A stretch of 64,000 nucleotides of DNA from Dactylosporangium aurantiacum. GTDB taxonomy: Bacteria; Actinomycetota; Actinomycetes; Mycobacteriales; Micromonosporaceae. The DNA lies in assembly GCF_000716715.1 (NCBI RefSeq), contig NZ_JNYJ01000054.1:124001-188000 (forward strand), given 5' to 3'. Position numbers and translations under genes: made by a program. The notes under the pieces are model-generated. The model did not search any database, was not told the DNA's origin, and saw only the letters and a list, made by a program, of their open reading frames with translations. Shown here in pieces: positions 16,918-25,529 of this stretch (positions are counted from its first letter, which is position 1; each line of letters starts with the position of its first letter).

Positions 16918-18397
16918 CGACATCGGCGCACGGATCCTGGCCCTGCGCACCGGAAAGGGTCTGACCCAGCGCGACCTCGCCGAGCCCAACTACACCGCCG
17001 CCTATGTCTCCTCCGTCGAGAACGGTCACCGCGTCCCGTCCAGCGACGCCCTGGCCCACTTCGCCGCCCGCCTGTCCGTCGACGTCACCCAGCTCACCAC
17101 CGGCCGTCACCCCGGCGACGCGCTCTGCGTCGAGATCGACCTGCTGCAGGAGCGACAGCCTTCGCGCTGGTACGAGCACCGCGCCACCGACCCGTCCGAA
17201 CCCCCGACCCGCAGGGCGGCGGCCGAAGTCGTCCTCGGCCGGCGGTCCCTGGCGGCCGCCGCACCTGACGACGCCGCCGCCCACTTCGAGCGTGCCCGCC
17301 GCCTCATCCCACCGACCCTTGCCCACCTACGGACCCCGGCCGTCGCCGGGCTCGCCCTGTGCGCCCGGCAGCAGGGTGACCCGGGGTATGCCGCGTACCT
17401 GCTGACCGACCACCGGGACGAGCTGCACCGCGCCGGCCTGCCGGACCCCGCGTCGATGCTGGCCGTCCACGCCGTGCTCGCGGTGTGCCAGCACGACCTG
17501 GGCGAGGACGCCACGGCGGCGGCGGAAGCGGCGCTGTCCCTGGCCGGCGCGGCGGGCGGCGTGTTCGAGGCGCACCTCGCCATGGCGCGGGCCCTCGCCG
17601 CGTCGAGCCATCTGCCGGAGGCCCGGGCGGCGCTGGCCGCGGCGTCGGCCGCCGCGCTGGAGTCGTGGCTGGCGGACGAGATCGCCGGGGCGCACCGGAT
17701 CCGGGGCCGGGCGCGGCTCGCGGTGGGCGACCTGGCCGGGGCGCTCAGCGATCTGACGGCGGCGAGGAGGCGTTCGGCGGGGCCGGCCGCGCTGGATGCG
17801 GTGGTCGATCTGGCGGAGGTGCATCGCGCGCTGGGGGATCCGGCGACGGCCCGGGCGCTGCTGTCCGAAGTGGATGGTCCGGCCGGCGCCGGCGGCCGCC
17901 GTGGTGCGGCGCCGCGGTCTGGCGGTGCGGCGTCGCCGTCTAGTGCTGCGGCGTCGCCGTCTAGTGCTGCGGCGGCGCCGTCTAGTGCTGCGGCGTCGCC
18001 GTCTAGTGGTGCGGCGTCGCCGTCTAGTGGTGCGGCGTCGCCGTCTAGTGGTGCGGCGTCGCCGTCTAGTGGTGCGGCGTCGCGGCCTGGCGGGGGCGCT
18101 TCGCTGTCTGGTGGGGGCGCTTCGCCGGGCGACCGGGCCGGTGGGTCGCCGGGGGACGTGCGCCGGGCCCGTGCCCATCGCGTGCATGCGCTGCTCAGCC
18201 AGGACGCCGGCGATCACGAGGCGGCGGAGCGGCACCTGCGCGCCGCGATCGCCATTCACCGCCGGACGGGGCCGCGGCGGGAGCTGGCCCAGCTCAGCCT
18301 CGACCTGGCCGACCTGCTGACGGCGATGCACCGCCCCGAGGACGCGCTGACCGTGCTCGCCGACGGCCTGACCGCCGTCGACCGCCACGCCGGCTGA
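16910..18397 (+). CDS. XRE-family regulator with TPR repeats (copy 2) and Ser/Pro/Ala repeat insert
   Basis: 495 residues from GTG 16910. The N-terminal HTH (IGARILALRTGKGLTQRDLAEPNYTAAYVSSVENGHRVPSSDALAHFAARL) closely parallels the upstream gene, and both share the unusual QRELAEP/QRDLAEP signature, so this is a tandem duplication. TPR-like helices follow to about residue 330. Residues ~339-400 are then a low-complexity insert of SPSSGAA-type repeats encoded by a 21-bp minisatellite, after which a last helical repeat resumes (LLSQDAGDHEAAERHLRAAIAIHRR). The insert therefore splits the TPR array. Translation is coupled to copy 1 by an eight-base overlap. Confidence 0.9.
   Translation: MSDDIGARILALRTGKGLTQRDLAEPNYTAAYVSSVENGHRVPSSDALAHFAARLSVDVTQLTTGRHPGDALCVEIDLLQERQPSRWYEHRATDPSEPPTRRAAAEVVLGRRSLAAAAPDDAAAHFERARRLIPPTLAHLRTPAVAGLALCARQQGDPGYAAYLLTDHRDELHRAGLPDPASMLAVHAVLAVCQHDLGEDATAAAEAALSLAGAAGGVFEAHLAMARALAASSHLPEARAALAAASAAALESWLADEIAGAHRIRGRARLAVGDLAGALSDLTAARRRSAGPAALDAVVDLAEVHRALGDPATARALLSEVDGPAGAGGRRGAAPRSGGAASPSSAAASPSSAAAAPSSAAASPSSGAASPSSGAASPSSGAASPSSGAASRPGGGASLSGGGASPGDRAGGSPGDVRRARAHRVHALLSQDAGDHEAAERHLRAAIAIHRRTGPRRELAQLSLDLADLLTAMHRPEDALTVLADGLTAVDRHAG
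17926..18072 (+). repeat. 21-bp coding minisatellite inside an XRE-TPR gene
   Basis: Seven full copies of TGCGGCGTCGCCGTCTAGTG plus one base (T or C changes between copies), followed by a decayed partial copy. The unit is 21 bp, so frame is kept and each copy adds seven residues (AASPSSG or AASPSSA). Copy number changes would lengthen or shorten the linker between the TPR blocks without a frameshift. Confidence 0.92.
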
Positions 18398-18501
18398 CCC
18401 GCGCGGCGTGGCGCGACCGGCAGCAGCCGCCTGCCGCACCATGACCACGCGCCACAACCACGCGACGCGGCACGGCACGCCGCGGGGCCTGCCGCTCGGC
18501 T

Positions 18502-18966
18502 TCAGTCGGCGAGGCGCGCCGGGAACCCGCCCGTGGCGACCGGCCCCCACGACTCGATGGTGATGCGCAGCAGCGACTTGCCCTGCTGGCGCATCGCTTC
18601 GCGGTACTCGTCCCAGTCCGGATGCTCGCCGGAGATGCAGCGGAAGTACTCGACCAGCGGCTCCAGCGCCTCCGGCAGGTCGAGCACCTCGGCGACCCCG
18701 TCCACCTGGACCCAGGGGCCGTTCCACTCGTCGGAGAGCACGACGACCGAGACGCGGCTGTCGCGGCGGGCGTTGCGGATCTTGGCGCGCTCCGGGTACG
18801 TGGAGATGACGATCCTGCCCTCGGCGTCGACGCCGCTGGTGACCGGGGAGGCCTGCGGGCGGCCGTCGGCGCGGGTGGTGATCACCAGCGCCCGGTGCCG
18901 GGTGGAGAGGAACTCGAGCAGTTCGGAGCGGCTCACGGTGGTGTTCGTCGCGATGGTACGACCCAT
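18502..18966 (-). CDS. PPOX-class F420-dependent oxidoreductase
   Basis: 154 residues with the split beta-barrel of the pyridoxamine-oxidase-like FDOR family: LLEFLSTRHRALVITTRADGRPQASPVTSGVDAEGRIVISTYPERAKIRNARRDSRVSVVVLSDE, then WVQVDGVAEVLDLPEALEPLVEYFRCISGEHPDWDEYREAM. The basic residues after the TYPERAKIRN strand fit binding of the F420 tail, as in actinobacterial FDOR-B proteins. The substrate is unknown. It is divergent from the SUFU gene with a 59-bp gap. Confidence 0.88.
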   Translation of the reverse strand: MGRTIATNTTVSRSELLEFLSTRHRALVITTRADGRPQASPVTSGVDAEGRIVISTYPERAKIRNARRDSRVSVVVLSDEWNGPWVQVDGVAEVLDLPEALEPLVEYFRCISGEHPDWDEYREAMRQQGKSLLRITIESWGPVATGGFPARLAD

Positions 18967-19025
18967 GCCTCAACCCTAGTCGCAGCAAGGGTTGAAGGAT
19001 TTCCGAACTGTGGCAAGGTCGATTC

Positions 19026-20066
19026 GTGACCTCCGACGCACCCGGCTGGGAAGCCATCGACGCCGCGCTCGACCGCCTCTATCCCGGCGTCGAGCCGAAG
19101 CACTACGCCACGCTGGTGAAATGGTCGCTCGGCGGCCCCGACCCGCTGGACGGCATCAGCTTCTACGCCCGCGAGTCGCCGGTGCCGCACTGGCACATCG
19201 TCAGTTACGGCATGAGCGAGCTGTACTCGGCGCCGAACCCCGACGCGGAGTGGTCCGGCTGGGGCTACGAGTTCACGTTCAGGGTGCGCCGGAACCCGGG
19301 CGACACCGAGCCGCCCGTGTGGGCCGCCAACCTCCTGCAGAACCTCGCCCGCTACAACTTCGGCAGTGGCAACGGTTTCGCGCCGTACCATCAAATGGAC
19401 CTCAACGGCCCGATCGCCTTGGACTACCGGACGCTGATCCGCGCCGTGGCGTTCGTCGAGGACCCGGAGCTCGGCGTCATCAACACGCCGTTCGGCAAGG
19501 TCCGGTTCCTGCAGATCTTCGGCCTGACCCTCGACGAGTACGCGGCCACCCAGGCCTGGAACGTCGAGGCGGTGCTCGGGCTCGCCGCGGGCCACGCCCC
19601 GCTGTTCGTCACCGACCTGGGTCGCGGCTCGTTCACCGACATCCCCGCGTTCGCCGAGAAGGTCGCCGCCGGCCGTCGCCGCGACGGCTCGTCCACCGGC
19701 AGTCTCGCCGTGGCCGAGTTCGCCTGGATGTCCGACGGCGACGGGTACCGCCTGATCGTCGGCGCCCACGCGGTCGAGCGCATCGCCGCGATCCTGCGTG
19801 GCCGCCTGCGATTCGGGCGCACCCTCGTCGTCGACGGGCCCGACAGCAGCGTCGAGTTCTCGTCCGGCAGTTTCGGCCTCGGTACCGACGAAAGCTCCGG
19901 CGTGCTCAAGATCGTCCTGACGGACGAGGCCCTGGATCACCTGACCGGTGTCCTGGTCCCGCTGGCCGGCGTGTCACCCGTGCCGGAGGCCCCCGGCCTC
20001 ATCGTCGACGTCCGCCCCACCCTGATCCGCGACGGCGACGGCAACGTGGTCGAACGCATCGGCTGA
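19026..20066 (+). CDS. suppressor-of-fused (SUFU) domain protein
   Basis: 346 residues from GTG 19026. The N-terminal ~190 residues match the bacterial SUFU domain: AALDRLYPGVEPKHYATLVKWSLGGPDPLDGISFYA, HWHIVSYGMSELY, WGYEFTFRV and WAANLLQNLARYNFGSGNGFAPYHQMDLNGPI. Then QIFGLTLDEYAATQAWNVEAVLGLA. The C-terminal ~130 residues are a separate beta-rich part. In bacteria this fold is common in immunity proteins of polymorphic toxin systems, but no toxin gene is seen nearby. It has no signal peptide. It is divergent from the F420 enzyme. Confidence 0.9.
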   Translation: MTSDAPGWEAIDAALDRLYPGVEPKHYATLVKWSLGGPDPLDGISFYARESPVPHWHIVSYGMSELYSAPNPDAEWSGWGYEFTFRVRRNPGDTEPPVWAANLLQNLARYNFGSGNGFAPYHQMDLNGPIALDYRTLIRAVAFVEDPELGVINTPFGKVRFLQIFGLTLDEYAATQAWNVEAVLGLAAGHAPLFVTDLGRGSFTDIPAFAEKVAAGRRRDGSSTGSLAVAEFAWMSDGDGYRLIVGAHAVERIAAILRGRLRFGRTLVVDGPDSSVEFSSGSFGLGTDESSGVLKIVLTDEALDHLTGVLVPLAGVSPVPEAPGLIVDVRPTLIRDGDGNVVERIG

Positions 20067-20106
20067 CCCCAGCGACCGGCCGGAAAATGCACGAGCGGAA
20101 GAACGC

Positions 20107-20724
20107 TCAGGCGGACCGGTCCATCGCTTCCGCGACCCGCCGCGCAGCGTCGCCGCCGTCCGCGAGCAGGTCGGCGCGGACCCCCGCGACGTCCTCCGCG
20201 CTGCGGTTCTGGCTCAGCTTCCACTTCGCCTCGATCCTCGTGATGGCGATCTCGATGCCGACGATGGCGCGGAGCTGGCCCTCGATGAAGGCGGGTGGCG
20301 CGTCGTCGACCGACCACGGCGCCGCGCGCCCGCGCTCGTGGCGGTCGGTGAGGCGGCGGACCAGGTCCTCCTTCCACGCCGGGTCGTCGTGGGCGACGAG
20401 CGTGCCGTAGACGTGCGCGGTGATGTAGTTCCACGTCGGCACGACCCGGCCGTGTTCGCGTTTCGTGGCGTACGCCGAGGGGGACACGTACGCGTCGGGG
20501 CCGCGCACGATCGTCAGCGCCTCGCGGCCGGCGTGCCGCCACTGGGTGTTGTTGCGGGCGACGTGCCCGGTGAGGGTGCCCGCGGACGGGTCGAACAGCA
20601 GCGGCAGTGTGGTCGCGACCATCCCGTTGCCGTCCCAGGTGACCAGGTCGCACGCCGCCGCCCGGGACAGCAGCTCGTGGACGGCGGCGTCGGAGGGGGC
20701 GGCGAAGTGCTTCGGCACGTACAT
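20107..20724 (-). CDS. FMN-binding PaiB-like protein
   Basis: 205 residues from MYVPKHFAAPSDAAVHELLSR; the longer frame upstream is repeat-derived and rejected. Typical PaiB features are YVPKHF at the start, LPLLFDPSAGTLTGHVARNNTQW, YVSPSAYATKREHGRVVPTWNYITAHVYG and a C-terminal helix with IEGQLRAIVGIEIAITRIEAKWKLSQNR. PaiB proteins have the flavin-binding split barrel and were first described in Bacillus as negative regulators of degradative-enzyme and sporulation genes; in actinobacteria they may be enzymes. Convergent with the SUFU gene. Confidence 0.92.
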   Translation of the reverse strand: MYVPKHFAAPSDAAVHELLSRAAACDLVTWDGNGMVATTLPLLFDPSAGTLTGHVARNNTQWRHAGREALTIVRGPDAYVSPSAYATKREHGRVVPTWNYITAHVYGTLVAHDDPAWKEDLVRRLTDRHERGRAAPWSVDDAPPAFIEGQLRAIVGIEIAITRIEAKWKLSQNRSAEDVAGVRADLLADGGDAARRVAEAMDRSA

Positions 20725-20740
20725 GAGCGACAAGCCTAAC

Positions 20741-20806
20741 GAGGCACGAATGCGCCGTGCGCAGGTCGCACCTGGCGAGGCACGAGCGCGCCGTGCGCAG
20801 GTCGCA
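20741..20806. repeat. pair of 30-bp direct repeats
   Basis: GAGGCACGAATGCGCCGTGC and the ten bases after it (20741-20770) recur at 20777-20806 with two changes; the period is 36 bp. It lies upstream of the PaiB-like gene start (20724) and so could carry operator copies, or be a local duplication. Confidence 0.7.
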
Positions 20807-20857
20807 TACCCGGCCGCGCTTCGCGCGACTCCGGGGTCATGCCGGGTCCGGACAGGC

Positions 20858-20888
20858 GGACGCCCCGGGGGAGGGCCCCGGGGCGTCC
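20858..20888 (-). terminator. hairpin terminator of the FN3 protein gene
   Basis: A perfect 13-bp stem GGACGCCCCGGGG/CCCCGGGGCGTCC with a five-base loop, starting 29 bp beyond the stop of the minus-strand FN3 gene. No U tract. Confidence 0.8.
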
Positions 20889-20917
20889 ACTCGCTCAACT
20901 ACTGGTCGGTCCGGCCG

Positions 20918-23191
20918 TCAGGAGACGTGCGTCCACCAGGACCAGGTGCCCGAGTTCGGTGCGGACTGCACCCGGTGCCAGACCTGGCCGTCGCCACCGA
21001 CCGCGAAGACCTCCATGACACCGTCGGCGCGGGTGAACGCGGTCGGCTCGCTGAAGATGAGCCCACCGAGGTTGGTCCAGCCGGACCACTGGCTCGGGTC
21101 CGCCGGGTCGGTCTGCACCTGCGAGTACAGGTTGCTGTCCGTGCCGCGCATGAAGACCGCGACGGTGCCGTCGGCGTTCTGCGCGACCTCGATGTTCGAG
21201 GCGTACATCGGCGTGCCGAGCGGAGCCCACCAGGCGAACGTGCCGTCGGCGTTCTGCAGCCGGTACCAGATCGCGTGGTTGCCGCCGATGGCGAAGACCG
21301 TGATCCGGCCGTTGGCGTTCAGCACGGCGGTCGGGTCGCTGAAGATGAGACCGCTCAGGTTGGTCCACGGGCCCCAGGTGCCGTTGGCGGCCTGGATGCT
21401 GGTGTACAGGTTGTTGTCGCCGCCACGGGCGAAGATCTGCGCCAGGCCGTCGCTGTTGGTGATGATCGGCCCGCGCATCGCGCCGGCGGTGCCGGGAGCG
21501 GCGGCCGCGGTCGTGATGGTGGTGGAGGCGGCGGTGCTGTAGACCGTCGGGCTGGCGTAGGCGACGACCGTCACCGTGTACTGCGTGCCCGGCGTCATGC
21601 CGGTGATCGCGCAGGTGGTGGCCGGAGCGACCGCCGTGCAGCTCAGGGTGCCGGCGCTGGCCGCCCCCGCGTTGGCGTTGGCGCTGCCGCCGGAGTTGTT
21701 GCTGCCGGAGTTGTTGCTGCTGCCCGCGCCGGCGCCGGCGGCGGCGGCCGGGGTCGCGGTGACCGTGTAGTAGACGACGGCGGCACCGTTGATCGGGGCG
21801 GCGGGCGTCCAGCTGATGGTGGCCGACGTCGAGGTGATGTCGTCCTGTGCCGGCGGCGTGACGGTCGGCGGGTCCGGCTTCGGCACGACGGCCGGGATGA
21901 CGGTCGTGGGCGCCGAGGCGGTCGCGGCGGACGCCGTGCCGCTGCTGTTGATCGACGCCACCGTGGTGGTGTACGTGACGCCGTTGGTCAGCCCGGTGAT
22001 CGTGCAGGTCAGGCCGGTGGTGACGCAGGCCTTGGTGACACCGCCGCCGGTCGCGACCGCCCGGTACTTGGCGATGGTGCCCGACGCGGGCGCGGACCAC
22101 GTCAGCGTGGCCTCGGTGTCGCCACCGGCCGCCACGACGTTGGTCGGCGCGTTCGTGCTGCCCAGGATGTTGATCTCGTTGGACTCCGCGGCGGTCGAGC
22201 TGAGACCGCTCTTGGCCGCGGTGACCTTGAACTTGTACACGGCGCCGGCGACCAGGACCGTGCCGCCGCACTGCACGGCGTTCGAGCCGGCGGCCACGGT
22301 GCAGGTGGTGGTCGGGTCAGCGACGTCGTTCTTGTACGCGGCGACCGTGTAGGTGACGCCCTCGGTGGTGGAGGGGGTCCAGGACACGGTGGGGACACCG
22401 GCGCCGGTGGTGCTGGCCACGACGTTGGTGGGGGCCGCAGGGGCGACACCCGGCGTCACGGTGCTGCTGGGGCTGCTGGCCGCGGACACCGCCGAGTTCG
22501 GGCCGTTCGCGACGACCGTGAAGGTGTAGGGCAGGCCGTCGGTCAGACCAGTGATCTTGCAGGTGTACACCGAACCGCTCGTGCTGGTGCAGGTCTTGTC
22601 CGTGGGGTTCGCGCCCAGGATCGCGGTCGCGGTGAAGTTGTTGACGGTCGTGCCGGTGTTGTTGCCAGGGATCCAGCTGACCTCGACCTCGCCGCTGACG
22701 CCGGTGGGCGTGGCGTTCACGGTGCCGGGCGCCGTCAGCGCGGCGGGCGTACCGGGGCTGCCGACGACGTTCGCCACGGCGAGCGCGAGATCGGCGGTGT
22801 TGCTGAGGTTGCGGGCCTTGGTGGTCACCGTGTACGCGGTGCCGGCGACCAGGTTCGGGATGTAGCAGGTCGCCCCCGGGTCCGCGTTGCCGCCGGTCAC
22901 GCTGACGGTGCAGCTCGAATCCGCGTCGGAGTCGGCGTCCGGGCCGTCCGCGTAGGCGACGAAGCTTCCGACGTCAGCCGCGGCCGTGCCGCTCGGCGTG
23001 GTGTTGGTGAACACCACCTTCAGCGACAACGGCGCGGCCGTGACCGTCGCGTCGTAGGCGGTGAGATCCGCGGCCGACGCCGGCTGGGCGACCAACAGGG
23101 AGCCCGCCGTCATTGTCAAAACAGCCGCCGAGCCGAGCAGGCCGCGTCTGGGCCCTGCCCGGCGGTCGCGCGGTTTGCTCACGTGATTCAT
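20918..23191 (-). CDS. secreted multi-FN3 protein with PLL/tectonin-like propeller
   Basis: 757 residues from MNHVSKPRDRRAGPRRGLLGSAAVLTMTAGSLLVAQPASAAD, a long twin-basic signal peptide with an AxA cleavage site. About five fibronectin III-like modules follow (for example GEVEVSWIPGNNTGTTVNNF, PTVSWTPSTTEGVTY, ATLTWSAPASGTIAKY, ATISWTPAAPING), with Cys pairs and a Gly/Asn/Ser linker. The last ~190 residues contain four copies of a blade-like motif (IFSDPTAVLNANGRITVFAIGG, DGTVAVFMRGTDSNLYSQVQ, FSEPTAFTRADGVMEVFAVGG), as in PLL-like fucose-binding or tectonin propellers. It is probably an extracellular carbohydrate-binding or surface protein. Monocistronic, with its own hairpin. Confidence 0.88.
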   Translation of the reverse strand: MNHVSKPRDRRAGPRRGLLGSAAVLTMTAGSLLVAQPASAADLTAYDATVTAAPLSLKVVFTNTTPSGTAAADVGSFVAYADGPDADSDADSSCTVSVTGGNADPGATCYIPNLVAGTAYTVTTKARNLSNTADLALAVANVVGSPGTPAALTAPGTVNATPTGVSGEVEVSWIPGNNTGTTVNNFTATAILGANPTDKTCTSTSGSVYTCKITGLTDGLPYTFTVVANGPNSAVSAASSPSSTVTPGVAPAAPTNVVASTTGAGVPTVSWTPSTTEGVTYTVAAYKNDVADPTTTCTVAAGSNAVQCGGTVLVAGAVYKFKVTAAKSGLSSTAAESNEINILGSTNAPTNVVAAGGDTEATLTWSAPASGTIAKYRAVATGGGVTKACVTTGLTCTITGLTNGVTYTTTVASINSSGTASAATASAPTTVIPAVVPKPDPPTVTPPAQDDITSTSATISWTPAAPINGAAVVYYTVTATPAAAAGAGAGSSNNSGSNNSGGSANANAGAASAGTLSCTAVAPATTCAITGMTPGTQYTVTVVAYASPTVYSTAASTTITTAAAAPGTAGAMRGPIITNSDGLAQIFARGGDNNLYTSIQAANGTWGPWTNLSGLIFSDPTAVLNANGRITVFAIGGNHAIWYRLQNADGTFAWWAPLGTPMYASNIEVAQNADGTVAVFMRGTDSNLYSQVQTDPADPSQWSGWTNLGGLIFSEPTAFTRADGVMEVFAVGGDGQVWHRVQSAPNSGTWSWWTHVS

Positions 23192-23391
23192 TGCGTCCAA
23201 CCCCCCGTTGCGAGGCGCCAGCACCGGTGCCGACGCGCCATCACCTAGCAATGTATGGCGGTCCTGTACTTTTCGGAGCAAATTGGGTAATAAGGCTTTT
23301 CGACAGGTGGCGAGCACGCTCGCCGTGCTAGTGACGATCCGACTCGGTGCGGCCGGATCCGGCCTCGGGCACCCACCGGGCGCGTTCCCGG

Positions 23392-23428
23392 CGGTCTGCT
23401 TCCCTTGCGGGGCAAGGGAAGCAGACCG
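23392..23428 (-). terminator. 17-bp hairpin after the ribosomal-protection gene
   Basis: CGGTCTGCTTCCCTTGC (23392-23408) pairs perfectly with GCAAGGGAAGCAGACCG (23412-23428) around GGG. It begins two bases after the stop of the 23430 gene on the minus strand, so it is the terminator of that gene and also insulates the FN3 gene. Confidence 0.85.
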
Positions 23429-23429
23429 T

Positions 23430-25391
23430 TCAGGCGGTGACCCGGCGGACCACGCGCAGCAGGTACTCGTCGCGGTCGAGGGGGTTGTGGTCGGTGCGCG
23501 ACCGGCTCGGCGGCGCGCCCGTCACCGGCTCGTACCGGTCGAACGCGGACTCCAGCACGCCCTCGCCGCGGGTCAGGCCGGGCAGCCGGACCTGCAGCTC
23601 GTGCACCCGGGCGGCGGGGATGTCGCCGTCGAGCACGCACACCGTGCCCCGCGTGTCCGTGGTCCTCGGCACGGCCTGCAGCCGCGACAGCACCGGCAGC
23701 AGCGCGCCGAGCTGGTCGGCGGGCGCCTCCAGGCGGAAGCGGTGCACGGGCTCGTGCACCACGGTGCCGGCCCGCCGCAGCGCGGTCATGAGCACCAGCG
23801 GCGTGAGGCTGCGGAAGTCGTACCCGGTGCTCGACATGCTCTTGTCGAACTGCTGATGGGCATGGCTCTGCCGGGGCCAGTAGCCGGACCGGGTCATCGT
23901 CACCGTGCAGTCCTCGACCTGCCAGCCGTGCAGGCCCTGGCGCAGGGTCGCGGTCACGGTGTCCTGCACGGCGGCGAAGAACGCGGCCGGCATCGCGCCC
24001 GCCTCGACCTCGAGCCGGAACGCGGTCCCGGCGCCGGCCGGGGCCGGCTCGACCCGCAGCCCGATCGTCGCGAGGAAGGGGTTGCCGTCCTTCTCGCCGA
24101 CCTCGACGGCCTCGCCGGTGCCGGCCGGGCGCTCGACGCAGATCGTCGTGGTGTCGCGGAACGTGACCTCGAGGCCGTACTCCTCGGCCAGGGTCGCCTG
24201 GATGACCTCCTTCTGCACCTCGCCGTAGAGCGACACCGACGTCTCGCGCCGGACGTCGTCGTGCCGGACGTCGATGAGCGGGTCCTGCTCGGCGAGCTGG
24301 GTGAGCGCCGCGTACAGCGCACCCCGCGCGCCGGGCCGGACCGCCTCGACGACCGCCTCCAGGCTCGGCGGCGCGAAGTGGTGCGCGGGGGTCCGCCGGC
24401 CGGGCAGGCCGACCGCGTCGCCGATACGGACCCCGTTCAGGCCCCAGAGCTTGCCGATCCGGCCGGCCGGCAGGGCCGCCGACTCGGCGGCGCCGCCCCC
24501 GTCGAACACCGCGATGCCGGTCACCTTCGCCTCGCCGCCGGGCAGGCTGACCCGCTCCCGGATGCGAACGGTGCCGCTGAACATCCGTACGTACGCGACC
24601 TTCTCCCCGGCCGGTCCGCGCTCCACCTTGAAGACGGTGCCGGACGCCGGTGCCCCGGCGTCGCCGGCGGCGGCCGGCAGGAACGCGGCGATGCCGGCCG
24701 TCAGCGCGGCGAGCCCGGCGCCGGTGATGGCCGAGCCGAAGTAGACCGGGTGCACCAGCGCCCGGGCCGTCTGCGCGGCGAGCACCTCGCGGACCCGCGC
24801 CGGGGCCACCGTGGCGCCGTCCACGAACGCGGCGAGCAGCGCCTCGTCGTGCTCGGCGAGCACGTCGAGGCCGGGCGGCGCGGCGGTGAAGCCGGCGGCG
24901 CGGGTGCCGAGCCCGGCCGGGGCGCCCATCGGCACCAGCGCCGGGGTGAGCCGGTCGGCGAGCTCGCGCAGGATGCCGTCGCCGCGCGCGCCGGCGCGGT
25001 CGATCTTGTTCACGAAGACGATCGTCGGGATCCGCAGCCGGCGCAGGGTCCGCATGAGGATCCGGGTCTGCGCCTGCACGCCCTCGACGGCCGACACGAC
25101 GAGCACCGCGCCGTCGAGCACGCCGAGGACCCGCTCCACCTCGGCGATGAAGTCCGGGTGGCCGGGGGTGTCGATGAGGTTGACAGTGACGTCGCCGACC
25201 GTGAACGACACGACGGCCGACTTGATGGTGATGCCGCGCCGGCGCTCCAGCGCGAGAGTGTCGGTCTGGGTGCTGCCGTCGTCGACGGAGCCGGGCTCGT
25301 CGATGACGCCGGCGGCGTGCAGCAGCCGCTCGGTGAGGCTGGTCTTACCGGCGTCGACGTGCGCCAGGATGCCGAGATTCAGGATGCGCAA
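23430..25391 (-). CDS. TetM/OtrA-type ribosomal-protection translation GTPase
   Basis: 653 residues, the size of the Tet(M)/Tet(O)/OtrA group. The G domain shows AHVDAGKTSL (G1), RRRGITIKSA (G2), DTPGHPDF (G3) and NKID (G4). Domain IV/V features include SGYWPRQSHAHQQFDKSMSSTGYDFRSLTPLVLM and the C-terminal YEPVTGAPPSRSRTDHNPLDRDEYLLRVVRRVTA. These EF-G paralogues remove tetracycline from the ribosome; in actinobacteria chromosomal copies are common and may protect against other ribosome-targeting compounds. The likely start is TTG (25389-25391) giving LRILNLGILAHVDAGKTS. A leader ORF overlaps it, suggesting translational control. A hairpin ends the transcript. Confidence 0.9.
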   Translation of the reverse strand: MRILNLGILAHVDAGKTSLTERLLHAAGVIDEPGSVDDGSTQTDTLALERRRGITIKSAVVSFTVGDVTVNLIDTPGHPDFIAEVERVLGVLDGAVLVVSAVEGVQAQTRILMRTLRRLRIPTIVFVNKIDRAGARGDGILRELADRLTPALVPMGAPAGLGTRAAGFTAAPPGLDVLAEHDEALLAAFVDGATVAPARVREVLAAQTARALVHPVYFGSAITGAGLAALTAGIAAFLPAAAGDAGAPASGTVFKVERGPAGEKVAYVRMFSGTVRIRERVSLPGGEAKVTGIAVFDGGGAAESAALPAGRIGKLWGLNGVRIGDAVGLPGRRTPAHHFAPPSLEAVVEAVRPGARGALYAALTQLAEQDPLIDVRHDDVRRETSVSLYGEVQKEVIQATLAEEYGLEVTFRDTTTICVERPAGTGEAVEVGEKDGNPFLATIGLRVEPAPAGAGTAFRLEVEAGAMPAAFFAAVQDTVTATLRQGLHGWQVEDCTVTMTRSGYWPRQSHAHQQFDKSMSSTGYDFRSLTPLVLMTALRRAGTVVHEPVHRFRLEAPADQLGALLPVLSRLQAVPRTTDTRGTVCVLDGDIPAARVHELQVRLPGLTRGEGVLESAFDRYEPVTGAPPSRSRTDHNPLDRDEYLLRVVRRVTA

Positions 25392-25455
25392 GGGGCGTCA
25401 GGTCCTCGAGATAGACAGTGATGGCCATCTGGGTGAACACAGACGCAGCTCGCAT
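25345..25455 (-). CDS. candidate leader peptide overlapping the ribosomal-protection gene
   Basis: 36-codon ORF starting ATG (25453-25455) with GAGGAG placed six to eleven bases upstream; it reads MRAASVFTQMAITVYLEDLT at its start and stops at TAA 25345-25347, 46 bases inside the TTG-started GTPase gene in another frame. The main gene has only a weak site of its own (GAGG in the leader coding sequence), so its initiation probably depends on ribosomes that translate, or stall on, the leader. Ribosome-mediated leader control is well known for resistance genes; this particular peptide is not one I recognise. Confidence 0.5.
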   Translation of the reverse strand: MRAASVFTQMAITVYLEDLTPLAHPESRHPGARRRR

Positions 25456-25529
25456 CCCTGGCTCCTCGGTGAGCGGACAAGACCCTTCCAGCGAAACAGA
25501 GGGCGGACGGGCCCGCAACCGCAATAGCG

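Noticed and set aside
20725..20898. N-terminal extension of the PaiB-like protein
   Set aside because: The extension is encoded by the 36-bp-period direct repeats and part of the terminator region; MYVPKHF is the usual family start.
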